Position numbers and translations under genes: made by a program
In this document: positions 27,787 through 35,839 of the stretch, piece by piece
How positions within the stretch are numbered: the first letter of the stretch is position 1
Layout of the letters: the number at the start of each line of letters is the position of its first letter
Assembly: GCA_039964455.1 (NCBI GenBank)
Contig: JBDVXK010000012.1
Span: 186,001-250,000 of the forward strand
Direction: 5' to 3'
Source: CALJFL01 sp039964455
GTDB taxonomy: Bacteria; Pseudomonadota; Gammaproteobacteria; Pseudomonadales; Halieaceae
DNA: 64,000 nt
Notes under the pieces: generated by a model
The model's input: the letters and a program-made list of their open reading frames with translations, nothing else
Databases searched by the model: none
Told to the model about the DNA's origin: nothing

Positions 27787-28992
27787 ATGACAATGGGATG
27801 GCGAGTCGTTTCGGGAGCTTTCGTCGGCATGGTGCTGGCGAATGGATTCTTCACCTATGCCTTCACGATACTGGTGAACCCCATCAGGGAAGAATTTAGC
27901 GCCAGCCTCGAGCAAGTCATGTACAGCCTCACGCTGGGAACCCTGGGTGGACTCCTTGTCAGCCCCATCATCGGCGTCATGATCGACCGCTATTCGGTGC
28001 GTCATATCATGACGGTGGGCGGGCTTATTACATTCGCTGGCTTGTATTGGATGGCAGCAACACAGTCAATCGCAAGCTTCAACATCGCCTTTGGCGTCAC
28101 CATGTGCCTGTCTATGGGCACCATGAGTTCAATGACAGGTAGCGCCGTGGTATCTCGCTGGTTCACCAGTAATCGCGGTAAGGCATTAGGTATTGCTGCC
28201 ATGGGAACCTCAGTTGGCGGAGTCATCGTTCCCGGGCTACTCACCTGGTGGGTGGAATCGGAAGGCTGGCGTGGTGCACTGCAGAACACTGCCTGGGTGA
28301 CTCTCATTCTTATTACTCCTTACATGTGGGTGACAATTCGCAATCGCCCGGAGGCGGCGGAACTGCCATCACAGGGCAGCGATCAAAGCCCCGCCCCGCC
28401 GGGGCCTGCAACGGTAGACAGTCTCACCATGGCTGAGATAATCCGCATGCGGGAGTTCTGGCTGATAGGCCTGAGTATGGGGTTTGTCTTTGCCGCATTT
28501 GCCACCATGCTGGCAAACCTGTCGCCCTATGCAGCGCGACTGGGCGTCAGCGACGCCGCCATATCGACCATGATTGCGGTACTTTCTGTTGCCGGCCTGG
28601 TGGGCAAGCTGATTTTCGGCACTGCTGCAGACAAAATTAACCTGAAGTACGGACTTTGGTCAGCCCACTGCCTGCTACTGATCGCTTTCGCCCTGCTATT
28701 GCTGGAACCGCCCTACTGGGTCATGTTGATTGCCGCCATCTGTTTCGGTCTGGCGACCGGCGGGCTGTTGCCAGTGTGGAATGCGCTGGTAGCCAAAGTG
28801 TTCGGGGTAAACAGTTTTGGCCGCGCCATGGGTGCCATGGGGCCATTGATAACCCTCAATATCATGCCCGCCTACGCGATTGTTGGACGACTGTTCGACA
28901 GCACCGGTAGCTACAGCGCCGGGCTGATCGTCTTTGGTTGCGTGCTAATTGGTGCCGCTGCAATGCTGGTCCCACTGCGCGTAAAGGACTAA
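27787..28992 (+). CDS. MFS transporter
   Basis: This is a 401-residue carrier with 12 predicted helices and the loop-2 motif GVMIDRYSVRH (GxxxDRxxxR). The second half has a homologous loop, GTAADKINLKYG. The N-terminus (WRVVSGAFVGMVLANGFFTYAF) places it near monocarboxylate/oxalate-type (OFA/MCT-like) carriers. ATG 27787 is preferred over 27757 because it removes an unconserved ten-residue extension. It is transcribed away from DUF3604 across about 200 bp; organic-anion uptake linked to this block is plausible but unproven. Confidence 0.88.
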   Translation: MTMGWRVVSGAFVGMVLANGFFTYAFTILVNPIREEFSASLEQVMYSLTLGTLGGLLVSPIIGVMIDRYSVRHIMTVGGLITFAGLYWMAATQSIASFNIAFGVTMCLSMGTMSSMTGSAVVSRWFTSNRGKALGIAAMGTSVGGVIVPGLLTWWVESEGWRGALQNTAWVTLILITPYMWVTIRNRPEAAELPSQGSDQSPAPPGPATVDSLTMAEIIRMREFWLIGLSMGFVFAAFATMLANLSPYAARLGVSDAAISTMIAVLSVAGLVGKLIFGTAADKINLKYGLWSAHCLLLIAFALLLLEPPYWVMLIAAICFGLATGGLLPVWNALVAKVFGVNSFGRAMGAMGPLITLNIMPAYAIVGRLFDSTGSYSAGLIVFGCVLIGAAAMLVPLRVKD

Positions 28993-29015
28993 GCAGGCTC
29001 CGACGTTTATTTAAG

Positions 29016-29528
29016 ATGTGGAAATACAACGGTCAACAACGCCCACCATTTGCCGACTCGCCAAAACCGGGACAGGAATCCGTATGGGATTATCCCCGCC
29101 CGCCGGCCCTGGTACCGTGCGATTCACAGATCGAGATTGTCTGCGGCCAGTCCGTACTGGCGAGTACCTCTAAAACATTGAGAGTTCTTGAAACGGCTAG
29201 CCCGCCAACCTACTACCTGTCTGCAGAGGCTATTGACTGGTCTTTATTAGTACGCACCGCCGATAGCAGCTTCTGTGAATGGAAAGGTCTGGCGAGCTAC
29301 TGGGCGCTGGCCAGCGACCCCGAGGCAAAGCCAATAGGCTGGAGCTATGAAAATCCAAGCGACAGCTTCGCTGCCATAGACGGTCACGCCTCATTTTACC
29401 CTGGCCTGGTTGCCTGCTACGTTGACGGTGAGAGGGTTCAAGCACAGCCCGGCGGATTTTACGGTGGCTGGGTTACCAGCACGATTGCCGGGCCGATCAA
29501 AGGCGAACCTGGAACCGGCCACTGGTAG
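29016..29528 (+). CDS. DUF427 domain protein
   Basis: This is a 170-residue protein from ATG 29016. The block ESVWDYPRPPALVPCD followed by IVCGQSVLASTSKTLRVLETASPPTYYLS is the DUF427 signature. The second half repeats the fold with GYASYWALA-like and GWSYENPSD segments and ends in GGWVTSTIAGPIKGEPGTGHW. DUF427 is a small beta-rich fold of unknown function, often near dehydrogenases and GSTs. It starts 24 bp after the MFS stop, so it likely shares that transcript. Confidence 0.85.
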   Translation: MWKYNGQQRPPFADSPKPGQESVWDYPRPPALVPCDSQIEIVCGQSVLASTSKTLRVLETASPPTYYLSAEAIDWSLLVRTADSSFCEWKGLASYWALASDPEAKPIGWSYENPSDSFAAIDGHASFYPGLVACYVDGERVQAQPGGFYGGWVTSTIAGPIKGEPGTGHW

Positions 29529-29608
29529 CTTTTCCTTAGCGCCAATTGATCCCAGCTCCGGGGCATCGCCTATACTCTTTCGGCGACCCTCAGCACAGGA
29601 CGACTGCA

Positions 29609-30085
29609 ATGACAGCCATGAGACTGGAAGACCGCGCGCAAATCAGCGACCGCGTCATCGGCTATGCCACCTCGCTGGATAGACGCGACTGGGATCTGTT
29701 GCGCTCCCTGATGACAAATGAAGTACATATCGACTATACCGATTTCGCCCCAGAGCTGGACGTCACGCTGCCCGCCGATGATTGGGTTACAAGGGTTACC
29801 GCTGGCTTATCCGGGTTTGATGGCACCCAGCACCTGAGCACCAATCACGTGTTCGAGTTCGATGGCGATACCGCGGTATGCGTATCACAAATGCAGGCCG
29901 CACACTTTCTGACCGAAGAAGCCGGGCTGGCAACGTCAGTGATTCACGGCTATTACACAACCTCACTGACCAAATCGGCAGACGAGTGGCTGATCGATGG
30001 CGTCAAGTTAACTATCACGGCAACACTGGGCGACACGGACATTTATGCGCGCGCCGCACAGCTTTATCTGGAGAATTCACAATGA
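29609..30085 (+). CDS. SnoaL-like (NTF2-fold) protein
   Basis: This is 158 residues from ATG 29609, with AGGA 8 bp upstream. It opens with RAQISDRVIGYATSLDRRDWDLLRSLM, the family's first helix pair. It carries DYTDF and HLSTNHVFEFDGDTAVCVSQMQAAHF in the sheet, typical of SnoaL_4-type proteins, some of which are aromatic or steroid isomerases and dehydratases. The Tyr/Asp pair at DYTDF could serve acid-base roles. Its TGA overlaps the ATG of the next gene by 4 bp, implying coupled translation. Confidence 0.82.
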   Translation: MTAMRLEDRAQISDRVIGYATSLDRRDWDLLRSLMTNEVHIDYTDFAPELDVTLPADDWVTRVTAGLSGFDGTQHLSTNHVFEFDGDTAVCVSQMQAAHFLTEEAGLATSVIHGYYTTSLTKSADEWLIDGVKLTITATLGDTDIYARAAQLYLENSQ

Positions 30086-30732
30086 GCGATAACATCCTGT
30101 ATGCGGCGCCTGTCTCGCCTTACTCGCAACGCGTTATTCTGCAGATTGCGATCAAAAAACTTCCCATAACCACGATCGATCCCCCAGGCGGTATCGGCTC
30201 GGAAGATTACCGGGCTATTAACCCGACGGGTAAGATTCCCGCGTTGCTGTTTGACGGCATCGTGTTGCCCGAGTCTGCGGTTATAGCGGAGTTTCTGGAG
30301 GACACTTACCCGCAGCCATCGCTGCGGCCAACAGACCACTGGCAGCGCGCGCAAATGAACCTGGTTATTCGCATCGCCGACGCCTATGTCATGGATGCCA
30401 TGTTGCCGCTGTTCGCCAACCTTGATCCCGATAACCGTGATGAACAAGTAATAGCAGCGACACTGCTGGCAGTTGATACCGGTCTGGACAGGCTGGACAC
30501 AATGCTTGAGCCATCGCCACTGGCAGCAGGCAAAGAGGTAACACTGGCAGACCTGGCGCTGGTACCTATCTTGAAATTTGCAGAGGTGTTTGTACCGGCT
30601 TTTGGCGGCAATGATCCCTTCGCTGGCAGGAATACCTTACATACCTACTGGTCCAATGCGAAGAGGGAGCCTGTGCTGGCAGACTGTCTGGACGATATGC
30701 AAAAGGCGATCGCAGCCGCGCTGGGCTACTAA
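30082..30732 (+). CDS. Glutathione S-transferase family protein
   Basis: This is a 216-residue GST. The thioredoxin half starts ILYAAPVSPYSQRVILQIAIKKL, with SPYSQ where many have SxxC/S, then NPTGKIPALLFDG and ESAVIAEFLEDTYP. The helical half has EVTLADLALVPILKFAEV. Ser near residue 12 would activate glutathione. The 4-bp overlap with the SnoaL-like gene suggests the two proteins work on the same compound, perhaps glutathione-dependent isomerisation or dehalogenation. That pairing is inference. Confidence 0.88.
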   Translation: MSDNILYAAPVSPYSQRVILQIAIKKLPITTIDPPGGIGSEDYRAINPTGKIPALLFDGIVLPESAVIAEFLEDTYPQPSLRPTDHWQRAQMNLVIRIADAYVMDAMLPLFANLDPDNRDEQVIAATLLAVDTGLDRLDTMLEPSPLAAGKEVTLADLALVPILKFAEVFVPAFGGNDPFAGRNTLHTYWSNAKREPVLADCLDDMQKAIAAALGY

Positions 30733-30776
30733 GGAGGCGGATAACGGCATTCAGCCGGCCGCCGGCGCGATACCGC

Positions 30777-31559
30777 TTACCAAGTCTCCAACCAGGGACG
30801 AAGGACCACTTCTGAGGTCCACGCCGAACGGTGCTGACGATGAAGGTTGAAATAAGTGTCCGCAATCGCATCCGGATCAAGCGTATTATCATCCACTGAC
30901 TCACCTGCCAACCAATGCGCGCGCTTGCCATCTTCGCGGGTCCAGCCAACAGCGCCATCGATGGGCACCGTAACCACATGAATACCCTGCGGCATCAGCT
31001 CGCGCGCCATGCTCTCTGCCAGACCCGCCTTGGCATGACAGGCCATGGCAAACGCCCCGCTCTGCGCATACCCTTTTATCGCGCCGCTGGCATTGGTGAA
31101 AATTATCGTGCCCCTGGCACCATTGGCACCGGGCTCATTAGAGAGCATATATTTGGCAGCCTGCTGACCGACAAGAAAAGCGCTGAAAGCAGAGTTCTGT
31201 AACACTCTAAACGCATTCTTCGGATCAACCTCGGAGATTGGGTTACGGAAAATTCCCTCGAAGCGGCCATCGATATTGTGCACCACCAACGTCGGAGCAC
31301 CGTGCTCTTTCACCACCTGCTCAAACAGGCCGGCTACAGAGGCTTCGTCAGAGGCATCGCAGGCATAGCGCTGCACGCCGTGCGTCTGTTCCAGATCAAC
31401 CAGCGCACGTTTGTCGGCATTTCTGGCCGCGATCGCCACGGTCATGCCGTTGTCTGCAAACAGGCGCACACAGCTTGCACTGATACCAGGGCCACCCCCC
31501 ACAATAAGAGCAACCCCCTGCTCGCCTGCCTGTTGCCCTGCTTGTTCGGCTGTTGTCAT
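30777..31559 (-). CDS. Atypical short-chain dehydrogenase-like protein
   Basis: This is a 260-residue SDR-fold protein. The cofactor loop reads VGGGPGISASC instead of TGxxxGIG, as in divergent SDRs. The active-site region reads GAFAMACHAKAG: the catalytic Tyr of YxxxK is absent (Ala in its place) while the Lys remains. Ser of the tetrad appears replaced by the NASGA segment. It may bind NAD(P) and act as a non-canonical reductase or regulator. It converges on the GST gene with 44 bp between. Confidence 0.8.
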   Translation of the reverse strand: MTTAEQAGQQAGEQGVALIVGGGPGISASCVRLFADNGMTVAIAARNADKRALVDLEQTHGVQRYACDASDEASVAGLFEQVVKEHGAPTLVVHNIDGRFEGIFRNPISEVDPKNAFRVLQNSAFSAFLVGQQAAKYMLSNEPGANGARGTIIFTNASGAIKGYAQSGAFAMACHAKAGLAESMARELMPQGIHVVTVPIDGAVGWTREDGKRAHWLAGESVDDNTLDPDAIADTYFNLHRQHRSAWTSEVVLRPWLETW

Positions 31560-31740
31560 CGTCTGCTGTCCCGCTGTTTGGTGAAAAGTTATAGGAATGC
31601 CTGCAATTCAGGTTAGCAGCGCTGGCCGAAGCGTGCCAATATAAGGCAGCTAGAGCACAGACTTCGATAACTGCAGCGGTATACAAGTCGCAGCCGATTT
31701 CTATCGAATAGGCAGCTTCAAGATTCCGAGGGAGAGCCGA

Positions 31741-32103
31741 ATGACTGACACACAAGCGACAGACAAGGCAGAGAGCAAGCTGGATATCGGGGCACTGATA
31801 CATTCAACGGCAGGCATCATCGCGCTGGTACTTGGCGGTATGATGTATGCCTACGATTGGGCACTGCCGCTGTTTGCAGGGCTGATGCTCCTCTCTGCCG
31901 TGAGCGCCATTCTTATCTCATGGCGCATGGACGCCTGGGTACCCGGGCACTGGCTGGCCATGCTACCCATCATCGGCATCGGCATCGGATACTTCGTTGC
32001 CCCCTGGGGATTTACTCTCGCATATATTTGTCTGTGGATCGCGTTCATCCACTTTATTGTGCGGGGCGTGCAGCAGATGAAGGCGCAGCGCTCTCAAGCT
32101 TGA
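31741..32103 (+). CDS. Small four-helix membrane protein, unknown function
   Basis: This is 120 residues. After a 17-residue polar N-terminus there are hydrophobic helices at about 18-40, 41-60, 68-88 and 88-107, followed by a short basic tail (GVQQMKAQRSQA). No family is recognised. GAGGGAGA lies just before the ATG. It stands alone, divergent from the atypical SDR and ended by a bidirectional terminator shared with katG. Confidence 0.6.
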   Translation: MTDTQATDKAESKLDIGALIHSTAGIIALVLGGMMYAYDWALPLFAGLMLLSAVSAILISWRMDAWVPGHWLAMLPIIGIGIGYFVAPWGFTLAYICLWIAFIHFIVRGVQQMKAQRSQA

Positions 32104-32106
32104 GCT

Positions 32107-32139
32107 AAAAACCGCGACGAGCAAGCTCGCCGCGGTTTT
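32107..32139. terminator. Bidirectional intrinsic terminator
   Basis: AAAACCGCG and CGCGGTTTT form a 9-bp outer stem around CGAGC-AA-GCTCG, with one A/C mismatch. U tracts are produced on both strands. It lies 4 bp past the small membrane protein and 12 bp past katG on the opposite strand, so it serves both convergent genes. Confidence 0.85.
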
Positions 32140-32150
32140 GAGGTACCTAT

Positions 32151-34439
32151 CTACAGATTGTGTCTAAGGTCGAAACGATCCAGTTGCATGACTTTCGCCC
32201 AGGCGGCGACAAAGTCGTTGACGAATCGTTGCTGCGCGTTGTCGTAGGCATAGGACTCCGCTACTGCGCGCAATTCTGCGTTCGAGCCAAAGATCAGATC
32301 AACCGGCGTAGCCGTGTACAAGACCTTACCGCTATCGCGATCAACACCTTCATACAGACCTTCGGTATCAGACTTCTGCCAGCGAACAGACATGTCCATC
32401 AAGGTCACATAGAAGTCGTTGTTCAGCGTGCCAGGCTTATCGGTGAATACCCCGTGACTGGTGCCACCGGAGTTGCCCTCGAGAGAGCGCATACCGCCGA
32501 TCAGTACGGTCATTTCCGGTACCGTCAGGCTGAGCTGGTCCGCCCTGTCCACCAGCATCTCTGCCGGTGACTGGTAGCTCTGCTCCGCGTTAAAGTAATT
32601 GCGGAAGGCATCTGCCTTTGGTTCCAGCAGGCTGAAGGAAGCAACGTCGGTCTGCTGCTGGTTGGCATCGCCACGACCCGGGACAAAGGGCACTTCAACC
32701 TCGATCCCCGCATCATCGGCTGCTTTCTCAATAGCCGCAGCGCCACCAAGTACGATCAGATCTGCCAGTGAGATTTTCGGCTTGCGATCACTGCCATCAT
32801 TGAAGTCCGCCTGAATCTCGCCCAGCTTGGCCAGTACTTTGGCCAACTCCTGCGGATTGTTGACCGGCCAATCCTTCTGCGGAGCCAGGGCTACGCGAGC
32901 ACCGTTGGCTCCACCGCGCATATCACCCGCCCGGAAACTACCGGCAGAGGCCCATGCGGTGCGTACCAATTCACCAACCGTAAGGCCACTGTCGAGAACT
33001 TCCTTCTTCAACTTGTTGATGTCGCGGTCGCTGGCCAACTTGTAATCCACCTGAGGGATCGGGTCCTGCCAGATCAACGCTTCCTCTGGCGCTGTGTCGC
33101 CGATATAGCGTGCCCTGGGGCCCATATCGCGATGAGTCAGCTTGTACCAGGCCTTGGCAAACGCCAACCTGTACTCCTCTGGGTTGGCCAGGAAGCGCTC
33201 AGCGACAGCCCGGTATGCCGGGTCGGCCTTCAACGCCAGGTCGGCCGTGGTCATCACCGGCGTAGTGGTTTGACCATCCACGTGAGCGTCGGGAACCGAG
33301 TTGTGCATAGCCTTGTCTTTTGGCACCCACTGAATGGCGCCCGCCGGGCTGCGAGTCTGCTCCCACTCGTTATTGAGCAAGTTAGACAGATAAAGTGTTG
33401 TCCATTGGGTAGGCGCTTGTGTCCATGCACCTTCGAGGCCGCTGGTAGTGGTATCTTCAGAATGCCCCTTGCCACAGCGGTTCTTCCAGCCCAGGCCCTG
33501 GTCTTCTATATTGGCTGCTGCGGGCTCCGGACCAACACAATCAGCTGGCTTGCGTGCGCCATGCATCTTGCCAAAGGTATGGCCGCCGGCTACCAAAGCC
33601 ACGGTCTCCTCGTCGTTCATCGCCATGCGGCCGAAGGCTATGCGAATGTTCCTGGCCGAACCTGCGGGGTCTGGCTTGCCCCGTGGACCTTCCGGGTTAA
33701 CATAGATCAAACCCATGTGAGTCGCGCCCAGAGGTCGCTGCAACTTCCCGTTTTTGTCTTCCCGGTCACTGGCCAGCATCTCGACCTCGGGGCCCCAGTA
33801 CACAAGGTCAGGCTCCCAATCGTCGGTACGACCAAAAGCAAAGCCGTACGTCTGGAAACCCATGTTCTCCAGGCCGACGGTACCGGCCAGAATCATCAGG
33901 TCACCCCAGGACAGGCTCTCGCCATATTTTTGTTTCACCGGCCACAGCAAGCGTCGCGCCTTGTCGAGATTGCCGTTGTCGGGCCAGCTGTTTAAGGGAT
34001 CAAAACGCATCTGGCCGCCATCGCCGCCACCGCGTCCATCCAGCGTCCTGTAGGTTCCAGCGCTGTGCCATGAAAGACGAATAAAGAATGGCCCATAGTT
34101 GCCCCAGTCCGCTGGCCACCAGTCTTTGGAATCGGTGAGCACGGCCTCCACGTCTGCTTTAACCTGCTCGAGGTCAAGCTGACCAATGGCATTGGCATAG
34201 TTGAAATCGTCACCTATGGGGTTGGATCGTGAGTCATGATCGCGCAGCGGAGCAAGATCAAGTTGATCCGGCCACCAGAATTGGTTGCTCTTGGCCTGGC
34301 TGGGGCTGACCTGCCCCATACCCATCGCGCCTGCGGGTTTGCTGATCTCCGTGGCAGTTTCGGCGTATGCACCGCCGGCCGCGGAGACAGCCAACAAGGC
34401 TGACACAGCTGTTGCTGTTGTGAGTTTGCGTGTTTTCAT
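32151..34439 (-). CDS. katG: Catalase-peroxidase with signal peptide
   Basis: This is a 762-residue bifunctional haem catalase-peroxidase. Distal Arg121, Trp124 and His125 (RLSWHS), Tyr246 (LIYVNPEGP), Met272 and proximal His287 (GGHTFGK) are all present. The spacings 122 and 26 between Trp124, Tyr246 and Met272 are those of the covalent adduct needed for catalase activity. A Sec-type leader (LTTATAVSALLAVSAAGGAYA-E) predicts export, as in the KatP/periplasmic branch. It detoxifies hydrogen peroxide outside the cytoplasm. I see no clear OxyR site; an inverted repeat lies about 180 bp upstream. Confidence 0.96.
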   Translation of the reverse strand: MKTRKLTTATAVSALLAVSAAGGAYAETATEISKPAGAMGMGQVSPSQAKSNQFWWPDQLDLAPLRDHDSRSNPIGDDFNYANAIGQLDLEQVKADVEAVLTDSKDWWPADWGNYGPFFIRLSWHSAGTYRTLDGRGGGDGGQMRFDPLNSWPDNGNLDKARRLLWPVKQKYGESLSWGDLMILAGTVGLENMGFQTYGFAFGRTDDWEPDLVYWGPEVEMLASDREDKNGKLQRPLGATHMGLIYVNPEGPRGKPDPAGSARNIRIAFGRMAMNDEETVALVAGGHTFGKMHGARKPADCVGPEPAAANIEDQGLGWKNRCGKGHSEDTTTSGLEGAWTQAPTQWTTLYLSNLLNNEWEQTRSPAGAIQWVPKDKAMHNSVPDAHVDGQTTTPVMTTADLALKADPAYRAVAERFLANPEEYRLAFAKAWYKLTHRDMGPRARYIGDTAPEEALIWQDPIPQVDYKLASDRDINKLKKEVLDSGLTVGELVRTAWASAGSFRAGDMRGGANGARVALAPQKDWPVNNPQELAKVLAKLGEIQADFNDGSDRKPKISLADLIVLGGAAAIEKAADDAGIEVEVPFVPGRGDANQQQTDVASFSLLEPKADAFRNYFNAEQSYQSPAEMLVDRADQLSLTVPEMTVLIGGMRSLEGNSGGTSHGVFTDKPGTLNNDFYVTLMDMSVRWQKSDTEGLYEGVDRDSGKVLYTATPVDLIFGSNAELRAVAESYAYDNAQQRFVNDFVAAWAKVMQLDRFDLRHNL

Positions 34440-34615
34440 TCTCTGCTCCCTACTGATTCAATTTATCTGCAAGACCGGCACTGTCCGCGATGGATCCACA
34501 AACGCCTTCTCACCCAGCTTTTGCCAGATTGTTCATTAAAGATAGCAATGGAATATAGAACGGTAAAATGAATTGTCTTTATCATTACAATAGTCACAGC
34601 CTAACAAGAAAGCCG

Positions 34616-34636
34616 TATTGATATATTGAATCAATA
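34616..34636. promoter_or_regulatory. AT-rich inverted repeat, 7-7-7
   Basis: TATTGAT and ATCAATA flank a 7-bp spacer (ATATTGA). It lies 177 bp upstream of katG and 93 bp upstream of the holin-like gene, in a 289-bp divergent spacer. It could bind a dimeric regulator of either gene. The remaining spacer is AT-rich with no open frame. Confidence 0.3.
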
Positions 34637-34728
34637 GAAATTAAGGGCTTACCAGTGACCAGGCGAGTCTTGCACGGGCTGGGCGGAACAAATTGGCGTG
34701 CCAGGGACGACGGTGCTACATTGCGCAC

Positions 34729-35109
34729 ATGATAGGAATCTTACTGAGAACACTCATTACCGCACTGGGCATCTGGCTAGCGGCCTATATCGTGCCAGGT
34801 GTCAGCGCCAGTTCAACAACCGTGCTTATCTGGGCGGCAATAGCCCTGGGGCTGATAAACGCCTTTGTGCGGCCCATACTGGTGTTACTCACCCTACCCT
34901 TCACCATTCTGACCCTGGGCCTGTTTTTGTTAGTACTAAATGCGGGCATGCTCAACCTGGCGGGCTGGTTCGTCGATGGCTTTCAGGTGGTGGGCTTCTG
35001 GAGCGCCGTGTTCGGTGCCATCGTGGTGAGCCTGGTGAGCGGGCTGTGTGCCAACTTTATCGGGCCCAAAGGCAGCTACGAGGTTATGGTCGTTCGGCGA
35101 GAAGGTTAG
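34729..35109 (+). CDS. Phage-holin-4-2-like four-helix membrane protein
   Basis: This is a 126-residue protein of the PF04020-like group (mycobacterial 4-TMS holin superfamily name). Four hydrophobic helices are evident. The family signature reads NAFVRPILVLLTLPFTILTLGLFLLVLNAGML. These proteins are chromosomal in many bacteria and not phage-linked; their role is unknown. The ATG at 34729 is preferred over 34693, which adds a Cys/Arg-rich extension. It sits alone on the plus strand. Confidence 0.85.
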   Translation: MIGILLRTLITALGIWLAAYIVPGVSASSTTVLIWAAIALGLINAFVRPILVLLTLPFTILTLGLFLLVLNAGMLNLAGWFVDGFQVVGFWSAVFGAIVVSLVSGLCANFIGPKGSYEVMVVRREG

Positions 35110-35116
35110 GGGCTCA

Positions 35117-35133
35117 GCGGAGAGCGAGGGATT
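35117..35133 (-). repeat. 17-bp copy of the tRNA-Ser 3' end
   Basis: This copies GCGGAGAGCGAGGGATT, identical to 35295-35311 in the tRNA gene and exactly 178 bp from it. It covers acceptor-stem and T-arm sequence and lies downstream of the tRNA terminator. Confidence 0.8.
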
Positions 35134-35136
35134 GAT

Positions 35137-35241
35137 CAGAACAGCATTCGTGCTGTTCTGCCCCCTGCGGGGCGCCTTCGGCGTCTAAAACGCTCCTTGG
35201 GTCTCGTTTTATCGAACGAGGGCTTGAACCAAGTCCGCACT
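35137..35241. other. Cluster of hairpins downstream of tRNA-Ser
   Basis: A perfect 10-bp hairpin with TTCG loop lies at 35137-35160. GCCCC/GGGGC follows at 35160-35173 and CGCC/GGCG at 35173-35183. CTCGTT/AACGAG nested in CTTGG/CCAAG lies further on, to about 35232. There is no coding frame. The density of stems suggests structured RNA or the remnant of an element. Confidence 0.45.
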
Positions 35242-35250
35242 CACCTCTAT

Positions 35251-35291
35251 AAACTAAAAAGGCCGCCCCGATGGGGCAGCCTTTTTAGTTT
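35251..35291. terminator. Bidirectional terminator after tRNA-Ser
   Basis: AAACTAAAAAGGC and GCCTTTTTAGTTT form 13 paired bases around GCCCC-GAT-GGGGC, with a single C/A bulge position. U tracts arise in both directions. It starts 1 bp past the tRNA CCA end on the minus strand, and also stops rightward transcription from the holin-like gene. Confidence 0.9.
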
Positions 35292-35292
35292 A

Positions 35293-35383
35293 TGGCGGAG
35301 AGCGAGGGATTCGAACCCTCGATAGGGTATTAGCCTATACACCCTTAGCAGGGGTGCGCCTTCAGCCACTCGGCCAGCTCTCC
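35293..35383 (-). tRNA. tRNA-Ser (GCU anticodon)
   Basis: This is a 91-nt tRNA on the minus strand. The acceptor stem pairs GGAGAGC with GCTCTCC, followed by an encoded GCCA end. The anticodon GCT (complement of 35347-35349) sits in loop CTGCTAA, reading AGC/AGU codons. A long variable arm (TATAGGCTAATACCCTAT) is the class II feature expected of tRNA-Ser. The T loop is GGTTCGAATCC. It lies downstream of csrA, as in many gammaproteobacteria. Confidence 0.97.
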
Positions 35384-35453
35384 AAATTCTGTGTCGGGCC
35401 TTATCAAAGACCACCCTCTATCGCCCCTGTAGGGCCATTTCCACAGGCGCGGC

Positions 35454-35481
35454 ATAATACCATAACGAGGTAAAAAACAAA
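35454..35481 (-). promoter_or_regulatory. Possible tRNA-Ser promoter
   Basis: On the minus strand TTTGTT, 16 bp and TATTAT lie about 70 bp before the tRNA 5' end. They are followed by a GC-rich discriminator (GCCGCGCC) of the kind seen at stringently controlled stable-RNA promoters. This is pattern reading only. Confidence 0.35.
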
Positions 35482-35503
35482 GTAAAACGCCGGGATTACA
35501 GCG

Positions 35504-35695
35504 CTAGTCGGTGGATTCTTCCGACTGATCATCTCCGCTTTGGATGCGGTTATAGATTTCTTCACGGTGAACAGCAACGTCGCGGGGGGCATTAACACCA
35601 ATCCGCACCTGGTTGCCCTTTACACCCAATACGGTGACAGTGACTTCTTCGCCTATCATCAACGACTCGCCAACCCTTCTTGTAAGAATGAGCAT
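35504..35695 (-). CDS. csrA: Carbon storage regulator CsrA
   Basis: This 63-residue RNA-binding regulator is nearly canonical: MLILTRRVGESLMIGEEVTV, then VLGVKGNQVRIGVNAPRDVAVHREEIY. Arg44-type (NAPRDV) and Leu4-type RNA contacts are present. As a dimer it binds GGA-containing hairpins near ribosome sites and represses or stabilises mRNAs. A perfect AAGGAGGT lies 6 bp before its ATG. It follows lysC by 144 bp and precedes tRNA-Ser. Confidence 0.98.
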   Translation of the reverse strand: MLILTRRVGESLMIGEEVTVTVLGVKGNQVRIGVNAPRDVAVHREEIYNRIQSGDDQSEESTD

Positions 35696-35839
35696 GCGCC
35701 TACCTCCTTGTTCGACGTTTCTCTACGCCTGAGCTGCCGACTGAGCCAACCCTAATGCATACTATAGTTCTAGCGGGTTTTCAGGAAAACACCAACATGG
35801 GCGATATAACCCAAGGGCATACCGACCGCCATTACCAAC

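Noticed and set aside
33132..33995. Open frame of 287 codons antisense to katG
   Set aside because: Inside katG, low-complexity translation, no start signal.
34520..34570. OxyR site upstream of katG (ATAG words around 34543-34558)
   Set aside because: Only isolated ATAG words in the same orientation; the four-part spacing of OxyR sites is not met.
34729..35109. Prophage remnant because of the holin-family name
   Set aside because: This family is chromosomal and widespread; no phage genes are nearby.
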